Assembly (NCBI RefSeq): GCF_001870435.1
Contig: NZ_MDDR01000005.1
Span: 186,001-250,000, forward strand
DNA length: 64,000 nucleotides
Source: Pseudomonas costantinii
Lineage (GTDB): Bacteria; Pseudomonadota; Gammaproteobacteria; Pseudomonadales; Pseudomonadaceae
Direction of reading: 5' to 3'
Shown: positions 18,357 to 26,809 of the stretch, piece by piece
How positions within the stretch are numbered: the stretch's first letter is position 1
How the letters are laid out: each line of letters opens with the position of its first letter
Program-made: the position numbers and the translations under genes
The notes under the pieces: generated by a model
The model's input: the letters and a program-made list of their open reading frames with translations, nothing else
Told to the model about the DNA's origin: nothing
Database searches by the model: none

Positions 18357-18388
18357 CCAAGGCAACGCGCACTACAGCTAGGCATAAT

Positions 18389-18408
18389 GCGCCTGTACCC
18401 ACAGGCGC
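18389..18408 (+). promoter_or_regulatory. Perfect hairpin abutting the dctB start codon
   Basis: GCGCCTGT at 18389-18396 and ACAGGCGC at 18401-18408 are perfectly complementary with a 4-base loop. The last paired base is immediately followed by the ATG at 18409. No Shine-Dalgarno sequence is visible between hairpin and start. Confidence 0.6.
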
Positions 18409-20226
18409 ATGACTCCCATGACTCCACCCCTTCCGCGAAGACCCCGCTGGCGCAGCCTCGCCCTGTTGGCGTTGTGCCTGGCACCGCTGCTGTGGCCGCT
18501 GGAGCACTTGGCCGAGCGCTATTACCGCAGTGAACTGGCCGGGCAAAACCGCCAGACCCTCGACCTGTACGTCGCCAACCTGCTCGGCACCTTGCACCGC
18601 TATGAAGTGCTGCCGCAGATCCTCGGTGATCTACCCGCCCTGCGCACCGCACTGGATGCGCCTCAGGTGAGCACCAACCTGACCAACGCCAACCTGCTGC
18701 TCAAGGACGTCGCCGCCCAGGCCGGTGTGGAAGTGATGTACCTGATGGACACCACCGGCAAGACCCTCGCCGCGTCCAACTGGGACAAGCAAGACAGTTT
18801 TGTCGGCCGCAACTTCTCGTTCCGGCCCTATTTCAGCGAAGCCATGGCCGGGCGCCTGGGGCGGTTTTTCGGCCTGGGGACCACCTCGGCCAAGCGCGGT
18901 TACTTCTTCGCCGCCGCCGTGCGCGATGGTGACAAGATCATTGGCGTGCTGGTGGTCAAGGTCGACCTGGACCACACCGAAAGCCTATGGGGCAACACCC
19001 CGGAACAACTGCTGGTCACCGACCACAACGGCGTAGTGATCCTGACCTCACGCCCGCAATGGCGATTCCGCGCGACCCGACCGCTGACTGCCGAAGAACG
19101 CCAAGCCATCATCGCCATCCAGCCCTACCCGACCCGCGACCCACAACCGCTGACCCTGAGTTCCACCGCGTGGCTGCGCCAATCCACAGCCATCGCCGAA
19201 ACCGGCTGGAACGTGGAGATCCTCGCGCCACGCTCGCTGATCAATCGCCCGGTGCGCACCGTGGTGGCCGTCGGTGGCGCCACGTTGCTGGTGGTGATGC
19301 TGTTGCTGGGTTTGATGATGCAGCGCCGTCGGCATTACCTGGAACGCATCGCCTTCGAAGCCAAGGCGCGCCGCGAACTGGAAATGCGTGTGGTCGAACG
19401 GACCAGTGACCTGGAGGGCCTTAACCGACGCCTGAAACAGGAAGTGCTGGAGCGCGAACACGCCCAACAGGAACTGGTGCGCGCCCAGGATGACCTGGTG
19501 CAAGCCGGCAAACTGTCGGCGCTGGGCACCATGTCGGCGAGTATCAGTCACGAACTCAATCAGCCCCTCGCAGCAATCCGCAGCTATGCGGAAAACGCCG
19601 AAATCCTGCTCGACCATGAGCGCACCAACGACGCTCGGGGCAATCTCAAGCTGATCAGCGAACTGACCGGGCGCATGGCCTCGATCATCGCCCACCTGCG
19701 CGCCTTCGCCCGGCGCGACCGCCATGCGCCGGAAAGCGTGGCCCTGCAACCGGCGCTGGACGATGCGTTGGCGTTGCTGGCCAAGCGGCGGCGGTCGATG
19801 GAAGTCGAGCTGATCCGCGACTTGCCGGAGGCGACGCTGTGGGTACAGGCTGGCGAAACCCGCCTGCGCCAAGTACTCGGCAACTTGCTGGCCAACGCCC
19901 TCGACGCCCTCACCGAAAAAGGCCCGCCGCGCAAACTCTGGCTGAGTGCCCAAACCACCGAACAGGGCGTCAACCTGTACATTCGCGACAACGGCCCGGG
20001 GTTTTGTATGGAAGCGTTAGGCCGCGCCAGCGAGCCGTTCTACACCACCAAGACCCGCACCCAGGGCCTCGGGTTGGGCCTGGCGATTTGTGACACCCTG
20101 ATGCGCGCCTTTGGCGGCGAACTGCTGTTCGCCAACCACAAGGAAGGCGGCGCGCTGTTAACCTTGAAATTGCGTGCCGGCTCGCCGGGCGTCAGTCTGC
20201 AACCGTCCGAGGACCGCAGTGTATGA
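18409..20226 (+). CDS. dctB: C4-dicarboxylate sensor histidine kinase
   Basis: This 605-residue membrane sensor has an N-terminal TM at residues ~14-32, a periplasmic double-PAS/Cache-type sensor (about 40-280; conserved FVGRNFSFRPYF and RGYFFAAAV) and a second TM at ~284-303. A coiled-coil linker follows (about 320-365). The DHp domain has phospho-acceptor H381 in SASISHELNQPL. The ATPase domain has RLRQVLGNLLANALDAL (N box), DNGPGF (G1) and GLGLGLAIC (G2). It matches DctB, which senses succinate, fumarate and malate. The kinase and regulator overlap by ATGA. ATGs at 18409 and 18418 are both possible starts. The target transport genes (dctA or dctPQM) are not in the window. Confidence 0.92.
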   Translation: MTPMTPPLPRRPRWRSLALLALCLAPLLWPLEHLAERYYRSELAGQNRQTLDLYVANLLGTLHRYEVLPQILGDLPALRTALDAPQVSTNLTNANLLLKDVAAQAGVEVMYLMDTTGKTLAASNWDKQDSFVGRNFSFRPYFSEAMAGRLGRFFGLGTTSAKRGYFFAAAVRDGDKIIGVLVVKVDLDHTESLWGNTPEQLLVTDHNGVVILTSRPQWRFRATRPLTAEERQAIIAIQPYPTRDPQPLTLSSTAWLRQSTAIAETGWNVEILAPRSLINRPVRTVVAVGGATLLVVMLLLGLMMQRRRHYLERIAFEAKARRELEMRVVERTSDLEGLNRRLKQEVLEREHAQQELVRAQDDLVQAGKLSALGTMSASISHELNQPLAAIRSYAENAEILLDHERTNDARGNLKLISELTGRMASIIAHLRAFARRDRHAPESVALQPALDDALALLAKRRRSMEVELIRDLPEATLWVQAGETRLRQVLGNLLANALDALTEKGPPRKLWLSAQTTEQGVNLYIRDNGPGFCMEALGRASEPFYTTKTRTQGLGLGLAICDTLMRAFGGELLFANHKEGGALLTLKLRAGSPGVSLQPSEDRSV

Positions 20227-21608
20227 GTATCGAGAACCAGATTCAGGTGGTGTTGATCGACGACGATCCACACCTGCGTCAGGCCCTGTGCCAGACCCTG
20301 GACCTGGCTGGGCTGAAAGTCCTGCCCCTGGGTGAAGCTACCGGCCTCACCGCACGCCTGTCACGGGACTGGCCGGGCGTGGTGGTCAGCGATATCCGCA
20401 TGCCCGGCATGGACGGCCTGGAGCTGCTCGCCGAACTGCACGGCCAGGACCCGGAGTTGCCGGTGCTGCTGATCACCGGCCACGGCGATGTGCCGCTGGC
20501 GGTGCAAGCCATGCGTGCCGGTGCCTATGACTTCCTGGAAAAACCCTTCGCCAGCGACGCCCTGCTCGACAGCGTACGCCGCGCCCTGGCCCTGCGCCGC
20601 CTGGTGCTGGACAACCGCAGCCTGCGCCTGGCCCTCAGCGACCGCCAGCAACTGAGCACGCGCCTGGTGGGGCACTCGCCGCAAATGCTGCGCTTGCGCG
20701 AGCAGATTGGCGCCCTGGCCGCGACCAGGGCCGATGTGCTGATCCTCGGCGAAACCGGCGCAGGCAAAGAAGTGGTTGCCCGCGCACTGCACGACCTGTC
20801 GAGCCGGCGCAGTGGACCGTTTGTGGCGATCAACGCCGGGGCGCTGGCCGAATCGGTGGTGGAAAGCGAGCTGTTCGGCCATGAGCCCGGCGCCTTTACC
20901 GGTGCGCAAAAACGCCGTATCGGCAAGTTCGAATTCGCCAACGGCGGCACACTGTTCCTCGATGAAATTGAAAGCATGAGCCTGGATGTTCAGGTCAAAC
21001 TGCTGCGCTTGTTGCAGGAGCGGGTGGTAGAGCGGCTGGGCGGCAATCAACTGATCCCGTTGGATATCCGCATCATCGCAGCCACCAAGGAAGACCTGCG
21101 CCAGTCCGCCGATCAGGGCCGCTTTCGTGCCGACTTGTACTACCGCCTCAACGTTGCGCCACTGCGCATTCCGCCGCTGCGCGAGCGTGGTGAAGACGCG
21201 CTGATGCTGTTCCAGCACTTCGCCGACGAAGCCAGCAGCCGCCACGGCTTACCGCTGCACGAGCTGCAACCGGGCCAGCGCGCGCTGCTCTTGCGTCACA
21301 GCTGGCCGGGCAATGTACGGGAATTGCAGAACGCCGCCGAACGTTTTGCCCTCGGGCTGGAGCTGGCCCTGGATGCCACGGCGGACAATCCCTCCGCCAG
21401 CGTCCTGACCTCCACCCCGGGCGGTTTGAGTGAACAAGTCGAGCAGTTCGAGAAAAGCCTGATTGCCGCCGAACTGACCCGCCCGCATAGCTCCGTGCGC
21501 AGCCTCGCTGAAGCCTTGGGCCTGCCGCGCAAGACTCTGCACGACAAACTGCGCAAGCACGGCCTGAACTTCGCCGACAGCGGCAACCACAGCGCAGACG
21601 ACGAATGA
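20223..21608 (+). CDS. dctD: Sigma-54-dependent C4-dicarboxylate response regulator
   Basis: This 461-residue NtrC-type activator has a receiver domain at residues 1-125 with phospho-acceptor D57 (VVSDIRMPGMDG) and a conserved K107-type lysine in LEKPF. The AAA+ domain covers ~145-380 with Walker A GETGAGKE (176-183), the sigma-54-contacting GAFTGA loop (223-228) and Walker B GTLFLDEIES. A Fis-type HTH lies at the C-terminus (SLAEALGLPRKTLHDKLRKHGL). Its ATG overlaps the dctB TGA. It should activate sigma-54 promoters of dicarboxylate uptake genes elsewhere on the chromosome. Confidence 0.94.
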   Translation: MSIENQIQVVLIDDDPHLRQALCQTLDLAGLKVLPLGEATGLTARLSRDWPGVVVSDIRMPGMDGLELLAELHGQDPELPVLLITGHGDVPLAVQAMRAGAYDFLEKPFASDALLDSVRRALALRRLVLDNRSLRLALSDRQQLSTRLVGHSPQMLRLREQIGALAATRADVLILGETGAGKEVVARALHDLSSRRSGPFVAINAGALAESVVESELFGHEPGAFTGAQKRRIGKFEFANGGTLFLDEIESMSLDVQVKLLRLLQERVVERLGGNQLIPLDIRIIAATKEDLRQSADQGRFRADLYYRLNVAPLRIPPLRERGEDALMLFQHFADEASSRHGLPLHELQPGQRALLLRHSWPGNVRELQNAAERFALGLELALDATADNPSASVLTSTPGGLSEQVEQFEKSLIAAELTRPHSSVRSLAEALGLPRKTLHDKLRKHGLNFADSGNHSADDE

Positions 21609-21634
21609 CCCTGCCCACCCGCCAAGAGGCCCCC

Positions 21635-22090
21635 ATGAGCCGCGATAGCCGTTACCTGGAATCCGTTCTTCACCACGACATCCCCCTCACCCGGGAAATG
21701 GGCCTCAAGGTGCTCGATTGGCAACACGGCCAGCTGCAGTTGCACCTGCCCTTGCAAGCCAATATCAACCACAAGAGCACCATGTTTGGCGGTAGCCTCT
21801 ACCGCGGCGCAGTGCTGGCGGGCTGGGGCTGGCTACACCTGAAACTGCGCGAAGAAGGGATTGAAGACGGGCACATCGTGATCCAGGAAGGGCAGATCAG
21901 TTATCCGCTGCCGGTCACGCGGGATGCGACAGTGGCCTGCCAGGCGCCGGAGGAGAAGGTGTGGAAGCGCTTTGTGGCGACGTACAAGCGGTATGGCCGA
22001 GCGCGGTTGACACTGGAGACGTGGATTGTGAATGAGGGCGGTGAAGAGCGGGCGGTGGCGTTTACGGGCCAGTACGTCCTGCACCGCTAA
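21635..22090 (+). CDS. YiiD C-terminal-type thioesterase (hot-dog fold)
   Basis: This protein of about 151 residues is of the putative thioesterase family represented by the C-terminal half of E. coli YiiD. Visible features are NINHKSTMFGGSLYRGAVLAGWGW, the hot-dog helix with conserved Asn-His and Gly residues, and a C-terminal strand GEERAVAFTGQYVLHR. An ATG at 21605 overlaps the dctD stop codon. The ATG at 21635 (MSRDSRYLES) has AAGAGG eight bases upstream and gives a protein of family length, so I prefer it. The substrate is unknown, and position after dctD suggests readthrough rather than a shared function. Confidence 0.8.
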   Translation: MSRDSRYLESVLHHDIPLTREMGLKVLDWQHGQLQLHLPLQANINHKSTMFGGSLYRGAVLAGWGWLHLKLREEGIEDGHIVIQEGQISYPLPVTRDATVACQAPEEKVWKRFVATYKRYGRARLTLETWIVNEGGEERAVAFTGQYVLHR

Positions 22091-22110
22091 CCGTCACAAC
22101 ACAAAACAAC

Positions 22111-22138
22111 TGTGGGAGCTGGCTTGCCTGCTCCCACA
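22111..22138 (+). repeat. Single REP element
   Basis: TGTGGGAGC...GCTCCCACA forms a hairpin with an imperfect G-C-rich centre. It is placed between the convergent thioesterase and cysQ genes. Confidence 0.85.
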
Positions 22139-22154
22139 TTGATCTATGCCAGAC

Positions 22155-22991
22155 TCAAGATCTGGCCAGAGTCAGCAACCGCTCACGCCACGCGGCTTTC
22201 GCCGGCAGCGCCAGGAAAAACGGATTCAACAATGAAGCCCGCGCCGGATAACTAAACGGCTCACCACTCAGCTCCAACACTTCACCTCCCGCCCCTTCCA
22301 GCACACCTTGAGCCGCAGCAGTGTCCCACTGTGATGTCGGTGCCAGGCGCGGATAGCAATCCGCGCTGCCTTCGGCCAGCAGGCAAAATTTCAGCGAGCT
22401 GCCGATGTTCGCCAGCTTCAACTCACCCAACCCCTCGCTCAAACCGTCCAGCAAACGCTCCTGCTCAGGGCTCGTATGCCGACGGCTGGCAACCACGGTA
22501 AACGCCTCACCCGCTGCCGGAGTCTGGCGCACCTGAATCTGCTTGGGTGCCTCATTCACATCGGAACGCCACGCCCCGAGGCCCGCCCCACCGAAGTAGC
22601 AACGCCCGCTGGTGGGCATCGAAACCACGCCAAACACCACGCGACCTTGTTCGATCAAGGCGATGTTGACGGTAAATTCTTCGCTGCCGGAGATAAATTC
22701 CTTGGTGCCATCCAACGGGTCCACCAACCACCAGCGCTGCCAGCCGGCGCGCACGTTCTGGTCGATGTCGGCATCTTCTTCCGACAGCACCGGGATACTC
22801 GAGTCAAGAGCCGTAAGGCCTGCGAGGATCAGATGGTGAGCTGCCAGGTCTGCTGCCGTCACGGGCGAATCATCGGCCTTGGAGGTCACGGCCACATCGG
22901 CGCGCCAATACGGCAAGATGACTTCACCTGCCTGGCGAGCCAACTCAATCACAGGGGCGATAAACGGATGGCCTAAAAACAGTTCGCTCAT
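22155..22991 (-). CDS. cysQ: 3'(2'),5'-bisphosphate nucleotidase
   Basis: This 278-residue member of the Li+-sensitive FIG superfamily removes phosphate from PAP/PAPS, clearing the by-product of sulfate assimilation. The metal-binding signatures are SEEDAD (around residues 68-73), WWLVDPLDGTKEFISG (~86-101) and the C-terminal WDTAAAQGVLEGAGG. Length matches CysQ. It overlaps the upstream nudE gene by four bases (ATGA), so the two are one operon, as in other pseudomonads. Confidence 0.93.
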   Translation of the reverse strand: MSELFLGHPFIAPVIELARQAGEVILPYWRADVAVTSKADDSPVTAADLAAHHLILAGLTALDSSIPVLSEEDADIDQNVRAGWQRWWLVDPLDGTKEFISGSEEFTVNIALIEQGRVVFGVVSMPTSGRCYFGGAGLGAWRSDVNEAPKQIQVRQTPAAGEAFTVVASRRHTSPEQERLLDGLSEGLGELKLANIGSSLKFCLLAEGSADCYPRLAPTSQWDTAAAQGVLEGAGGEVLELSGEPFSYPARASLLNPFFLALPAKAAWRERLLTLARS

Positions 22992-23554
22992 GCGGTAAAA
23001 GCTCCACGCTGGGTCAACAGGTCACGCACCAGATACAAGGCGGCCAGGGCACGGCCTTCACTGAATTGCTCGTTTTGCGCCAGCATCGACAGCTCACGCA
23101 GATTGACCTTGTCCACACGCATCGGCTCAGGTTCATCGCCTTCCAGGCGCTCCTCGTACAGGTCAGTGGCCAGTACCACTTGGATTTTCTGGCTCATATA
23201 GCCAGGCGACAGCGAGAGTTCAGTGAGATGTTCCAATTGACGTGCGCCATAGCCTGCCTCTTCCTTGAGTTCGCGGTTGGCCGCCGCCAATACGTCCTCA
23301 CCGGGCTCGATCAACCCTTTGGGCAAGGACAATTCATATTCGTCAGTGCCGCCGCAGTACTCTTCCACCAGCAGTGCGTGGTCGGCATCGATCATCGCCA
23401 CAATCATCACCGCGCCGTAGCCGGCACCGCGGCCCACCAAGCGCTCGTAGGTCCGCTCAACGCCATTGGAAAAGCGCAATTGCACCTCCTCCACGCGGAA
23501 CAAACGGCTACTGGCGACAATTTCGCGGGCGAGGACGGTGGGTTTCTGGCGCAT
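22988..23554 (-). CDS. nudE: ADP compounds hydrolase NudE (Nudix)
   Basis: This 188-residue Nudix hydrolase cleaves ADP-ribose, Ap3A and NADH-type dinucleotides to AMP. The Nudix box follows the GX5EX7REUXEEXGU pattern: GLIEPGE is followed by RELKEEAGYG at residues ~95-117. The N-terminal MRQKPTVLAREIVASSRLFRVEEV matches NudE. It heads the nudE-cysQ operon and is divergent from yrfG, with 87 bases between starts. The nudE-yrfG neighbourhood is conserved in gamma-proteobacteria. Confidence 0.93.
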   Translation of the reverse strand: MRQKPTVLAREIVASSRLFRVEEVQLRFSNGVERTYERLVGRGAGYGAVMIVAMIDADHALLVEEYCGGTDEYELSLPKGLIEPGEDVLAAANRELKEEAGYGARQLEHLTELSLSPGYMSQKIQVVLATDLYEERLEGDEPEPMRVDKVNLRELSMLAQNEQFSEGRALAALYLVRDLLTQRGAFTA

Positions 23555-23641
23555 GAGCGGCTCCTTGGCGTGATCGGGTTACTATACCGTGGCTTTTCCG
23601 ATTGTCTGTGTCGGATATCTTTACTTACATGAGAACGCCCC

Positions 23642-24304
23642 ATGCCCTCTTTGCCCTGGCACGCCATCGACACTGTCCTGCTGGACATGGACGGCACCCT
23701 GCTCGACCTGCATTACGACAACCACTTCTGGATGGAGCACTTGCCCCAGCGATACGCCGAACTGCACGGGGTGAGCCAGGCCATGGCCGAAATGGAATTG
23801 CAGCCACTGTTCGAGCGTAACGCCGGACAGTTGCAATGGTATTGCCTGGACTTCTGGAGCACTGAACTGAAGATTCCGGTACGCGAACTCAAGCTGGAGA
23901 CCGCCCACCTGATCGCACTGCGCCCCGACGCGGATACCTTTCTGGCGGCGATCAAACAGGCCGGCAAGCGCGTGATCCTGATCACCAACGCTCATCGTGA
24001 TTCGTTGTCTTTGAAGCTGGAACGCATTGAGCTGGCACCGTATTTCGAACGGTTGATCAGTTCCCACGACTACGGCTTCGCCAAGGAAAACCCGCAGTTC
24101 TGGGACGCCCTGCAAGCAGACATCAACTTCGACCCGGCCCGCAGCCTGTTTATCGATGACACCTTGCCGATCCTGCGCAGTGCACGGGATTTTGGCGTGG
24201 GGCATTTGCTGGCGGTGAAAGAGCCGGACAGTAAGAAAGGGCCAAAAGATACGGCAGAGTTTGCGGCCGTCGAGAACTACCGAGACCTAATTGCCGGACT
24301 CTAA
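23642..24304 (+). CDS. yrfG: GMP/IMP nucleotidase, HAD superfamily
   Basis: This 220-residue HAD phosphatase has motif I DMDGTLLDL (residues ~15-23), motif II ITNAH (~116-120), motif III lysine in YGFAKENPQFW, and motif IV FIDDTLPILRSARDFG. Helical cap residues WMEHLPQRYAELHG match YrfG, which dephosphorylates GMP and IMP. It is transcribed divergently from nudE. A REPIN begins a few bases after its stop. Confidence 0.92.
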   Translation: MPSLPWHAIDTVLLDMDGTLLDLHYDNHFWMEHLPQRYAELHGVSQAMAEMELQPLFERNAGQLQWYCLDFWSTELKIPVRELKLETAHLIALRPDADTFLAAIKQAGKRVILITNAHRDSLSLKLERIELAPYFERLISSHDYGFAKENPQFWDALQADINFDPARSLFIDDTLPILRSARDFGVGHLLAVKEPDSKKGPKDTAEFAAVENYRDLIAGL

Positions 24305-24309
24305 ACCAA

Positions 24310-24400
24310 TGCGGGAGCGGGCTTGCTCGCGAAAGCGGTGGGTCAGTCAATACATACTCTGACTGACACTCCTCCTTCGCGAGCAAGCTCGCTCCCACAT
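24310..24400. repeat. REPIN (two inverted REPs)
   Basis: The left REP GCGGGAGCGGGCTTGCTCGC and the right REP GCGAGCAAGCTCGCTCCCAC are in inverted orientation about 90 bases apart. A nested inner inverted repeat, GTCAGTCA/TGACTGAC, surrounds the centre. This is the REPIN architecture described for P. fluorescens. It occupies the space between the convergent yrfG and LysM-protein genes. Confidence 0.88.
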
Positions 24401-24413
24401 TTTGGCCTGCGTT

Positions 24414-24854
24414 TTACTCAGGAATACGCAGCGTCTGCCCTGGGTAAATTTTGTTCACATCTTTGAGCAACGGCTTGTTGGCCTCAAAGATTTTGTTGTA
24501 CTTGTTAGCGTCGCCGTAGACCGTTTTAGAGATCGCGCTCAGGGTGTCACCGCTTTTCACCACGACAAACCGCGAGGCTACAACCACTGGGCCAGTAACA
24601 GTAATCTGGTCCTCTACGCTGGCAACCCCGGCAATATTGCCCGCGGCCAGAATGATTTTTTCTTTCTCTTCCTGGCTGGCAACTTCACCGGTGATCGTCA
24701 CCTTGTCACCGTCAACGGTAGCGTGAACGTTCGGGTTACCCAGCCCCACATCTTCAATATGCTTTTTCAACTCATCGCTGGCGTTAGCGTTACCCGGCGT
24801 CAGTAGATCGATCAGCTTTTCGCCTGCTTCCTTCACAAAACTTAAAATACTCAT
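24414..24854 (-). CDS. BON-LysM domain protein (Kbp/YgaU type)
   Basis: This 146-residue protein has an N-terminal segment, a BON domain (residues ~25-90, VHATVDGDKVTITGEVASQEE) and a C-terminal LysM domain (~95-145, FVVVKSGDTLSAISKTVYGD ending PGQTLRIPE). The E. coli orthologue Kbp (YgaU) is a cytoplasmic potassium-binding protein of the same length and architecture. No signal peptide is present, consistent with Kbp rather than a peptidoglycan-binding role. GGAGAG lies before the start. It is divergent from the LysR gene. Confidence 0.9.
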   Translation of the reverse strand: MSILSFVKEAGEKLIDLLTPGNANASDELKKHIEDVGLGNPNVHATVDGDKVTITGEVASQEEKEKIILAAGNIAGVASVEDQITVTGPVVVASRFVVVKSGDTLSAISKTVYGDANKYNKIFEANKPLLKDVNKIYPGQTLRIPE

Positions 24855-24984
24855 GGTTTGCTCTCCTTGGGATTTGATTTCCAGATGCCCAAGACTAGAC
24901 CAGTCCTACGGAGTTGGGTTCCAAATCGACCAAAGACCCAAACGCGCTAGAATCCCTCGCCATTGGAATAAGCCCGGAGCGAAG

Positions 24985-25872
24985 ATGGACATCAAACAGC
25001 TGAAATTCCTCATCGCCCTCGACGAGACCCGTCATTTCGGCCAGGCGGCAGCGCGTTGTCACATCACCCAACCGACCCTGTCGATGCGCCTGCGCAGCCT
25101 CGAAGAAGAGCTGGACTTGCCCTTGGTCAATCGCGGCCAACGCTTTGAAGGCTTTACCGCGCCGGGCGAACGGGTATTGGCTTGGGCGCGGACCGTCCTG
25201 GCGGCCTATGACGGCTTGCAGGCCGAGGCGGCGGCCTGTCGCGGCAACCTGGTGGGTACGTTGCGCTTGGGCGTGGTGCCACTGTCGAGCTTCGACCCCT
25301 TGGCGTTGATGCAACAACTGCACAAAGAACACCCGAGCCTGCGCTTTGAACTCTCGGCATTAAGCTCCGAACAAATCCTCGAACAACTGGCGAGCAATCG
25401 CCTGGACCTGGGCGTGTCCTACCTGGAACGTCTGGACAACGAACGTTTCGACTCGCTGGCCCTGGGCGAAACCCGCATGGGCTTGCTCTACGACCAGCGG
25501 TTTTTCAGCTTTGGCGATAAGCCGTTGAGCTGGGAAGCGCTGATCGAACTGCCGTTGGGCATGCTCACCAGCGGCATGCACTTTCGTCAGTCCATCGACC
25601 ACAACTTCCACAGCCGTGGACTCAATCCACAACCGCTGCTGCAAACAGATGCGGTCCATCAATTGTTACAAGCCGTGCACGGCGGCCTGTGCTGCGCCGT
25701 GATGCCTTTGGACGGTGGTCTCGATGCGCTGACCGAGCACCTGCGCCTGCAACCCATTGAAGACGCACACACACTGGCGCGCCTGGGGCTGATCATGCGT
25801 CGCAGCGCACCCCGCTCGGCCCTGGCGGAAGCCTGTTTTGCACTGTTTCAAAAATTGCAGCAAGACTCTTGA
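24985..25872 (+). CDS. LysR-family transcriptional regulator next to fdhD
   Basis: This 295-residue LysR regulator starts MDIKQLKFLIALDETRHFGQ. Its winged HTH is at residues ~4-60 (AAARCHITQPTLSMRLRSLEEELDLPL) and its effector-binding domain at ~90-290. The frame is open from 24853, but the ATG at 24985 is preceded by CCGGAGCG and gives the canonical LysR N-terminus. It lies 97 bases upstream of fdhD on the same strand. The intergenic space contains four palindromes. Control of the fdhD-oxidoreductase pair is inferred from this; no effector is known to me. Confidence 0.88.
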   Translation: MDIKQLKFLIALDETRHFGQAAARCHITQPTLSMRLRSLEEELDLPLVNRGQRFEGFTAPGERVLAWARTVLAAYDGLQAEAAACRGNLVGTLRLGVVPLSSFDPLALMQQLHKEHPSLRFELSALSSEQILEQLASNRLDLGVSYLERLDNERFDSLALGETRMGLLYDQRFFSFGDKPLSWEALIELPLGMLTSGMHFRQSIDHNFHSRGLNPQPLLQTDAVHQLLQAVHGGLCCAVMPLDGGLDALTEHLRLQPIEDAHTLARLGLIMRRSAPRSALAEACFALFQKLQQDS

Positions 25873-25880
25873 TCGACGCC

Positions 25881-25950
25881 ATCTATCGATAGATCAGTAC
25901 TGATGATTAGACGCGACCCTTTGTCGCGCCTAGTCTAAACATTGATCAAT
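25881..25950 (+). promoter_or_regulatory. Cluster of four palindromes upstream of fdhD
   Basis: ATCTATCGATAGAT (25881-25894) and ATCAGTACTGAT (25893-25904) are perfect palindromes overlapping by two bases. They are followed by an imperfect stem from TTAGAC (25907) to GTCTAA (ending 25938), enclosing GCGAC/GTCGC. ATTGATCAAT (25941-25950) is a fourth perfect palindrome. All lie in the 97 bases between the LysR gene and fdhD, so they are candidate operators or promoter-overlapping sites. Confidence 0.5.
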
Positions 25951-25969
25951 CCGCCGGTGGTACTGCCCC

Positions 25970-26809
25970 ATGAACGCCAAGCGCCCAGTCTGCGCGGCAC
26001 CCGCCCTCGAAACGCCCGCGCCCGCCGCCAGCCAGAGCTACCAGTATTGCAATCTTGAACACACCGAATTCGCCAGCACGGCCTTGGCGGAAGAAGTGGC
26101 GTTGGCGATTGCCTACAACGACATCAGCCAGGCGGTGATGCTGGTAACGCCGACGGATCTGGAAGACTTCATTGTCGGCTTCAGCATCGGTAGCGGCATT
26201 ATCACCGACGTTAGTGACATTTATGACCTGAAACTCAGCGGGTCAGGCTCAGCTCAATATGCTCAAGTGCAGATTTCAAGCCGCGCCTTCTGGAACCTCA
26301 AGCAGCAGCGCCGCCAGTTGGCAGGCACCAGCGGCTGCGGTTTGTGCGGCGTAGAAGCGGTAGAACAAGCCTTGCCAGACCTTCAGGTGCTGCCCGGCGC
26401 GCCATTGCCGCCCGCCGAATGGCTCGACGGCCTGCGCCAACGTATCAGCGCGTTCCAGCCCTTGGGCCAGTACAGCGGCGCGGTACATGCGGCGGTCTTT
26501 ATGAACAGCCAAGGCGAATTGCTGATGGGCCGTGAAGACATCGGCCGGCATAACGCCCTGGATAAATTGATCGGCGCACTGATCCGCCAAAAAATTCCGA
26601 CCGACGGCGGCCTGGCGATCGTCACTAGCCGCTGCAGCCTCGAACTGATCCAGAAAGTGCTGCGCGCAGGCATCCAGACCCTCGTCAGCCTGTCGTCGCC
26701 CACCGGCCTGGCCCTGCAATGGGCCCGCCGGCACAACCTCAATCTCATTCACCTGCCGCAAAAAAGTGCGCCGCGGGTCTACAGCCCCGCGATGGAGAAC
26801 CAGCCGTGA
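25970..26809 (+). CDS. fdhD: Formate dehydrogenase accessory sulfurtransferase
   Basis: This 279-residue FdhD protein transfers sulfur from IscS to the molybdenum cofactor before insertion into formate dehydrogenase. The catalytic CxxC is C123-x-x-C126 in TSGCGLCGVEA, matching the C121/C124 pair of E. coli FdhD. Other conserved parts are PTDLEDFIVGFSIGSGI and REDIGRHNALDKLIGA. The stop overlaps the GTG start of the following oxidoreductase (GTGA). FdhD is thus directly paired with its probable client enzyme. Confidence 0.95.
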   Translation: MNAKRPVCAAPALETPAPAASQSYQYCNLEHTEFASTALAEEVALAIAYNDISQAVMLVTPTDLEDFIVGFSIGSGIITDVSDIYDLKLSGSGSAQYAQVQISSRAFWNLKQQRRQLAGTSGCGLCGVEAVEQALPDLQVLPGAPLPPAEWLDGLRQRISAFQPLGQYSGAVHAAVFMNSQGELLMGREDIGRHNALDKLIGALIRQKIPTDGGLAIVTSRCSLELIQKVLRAGIQTLVSLSSPTGLALQWARRHNLNLIHLPQKSAPRVYSPAMENQP

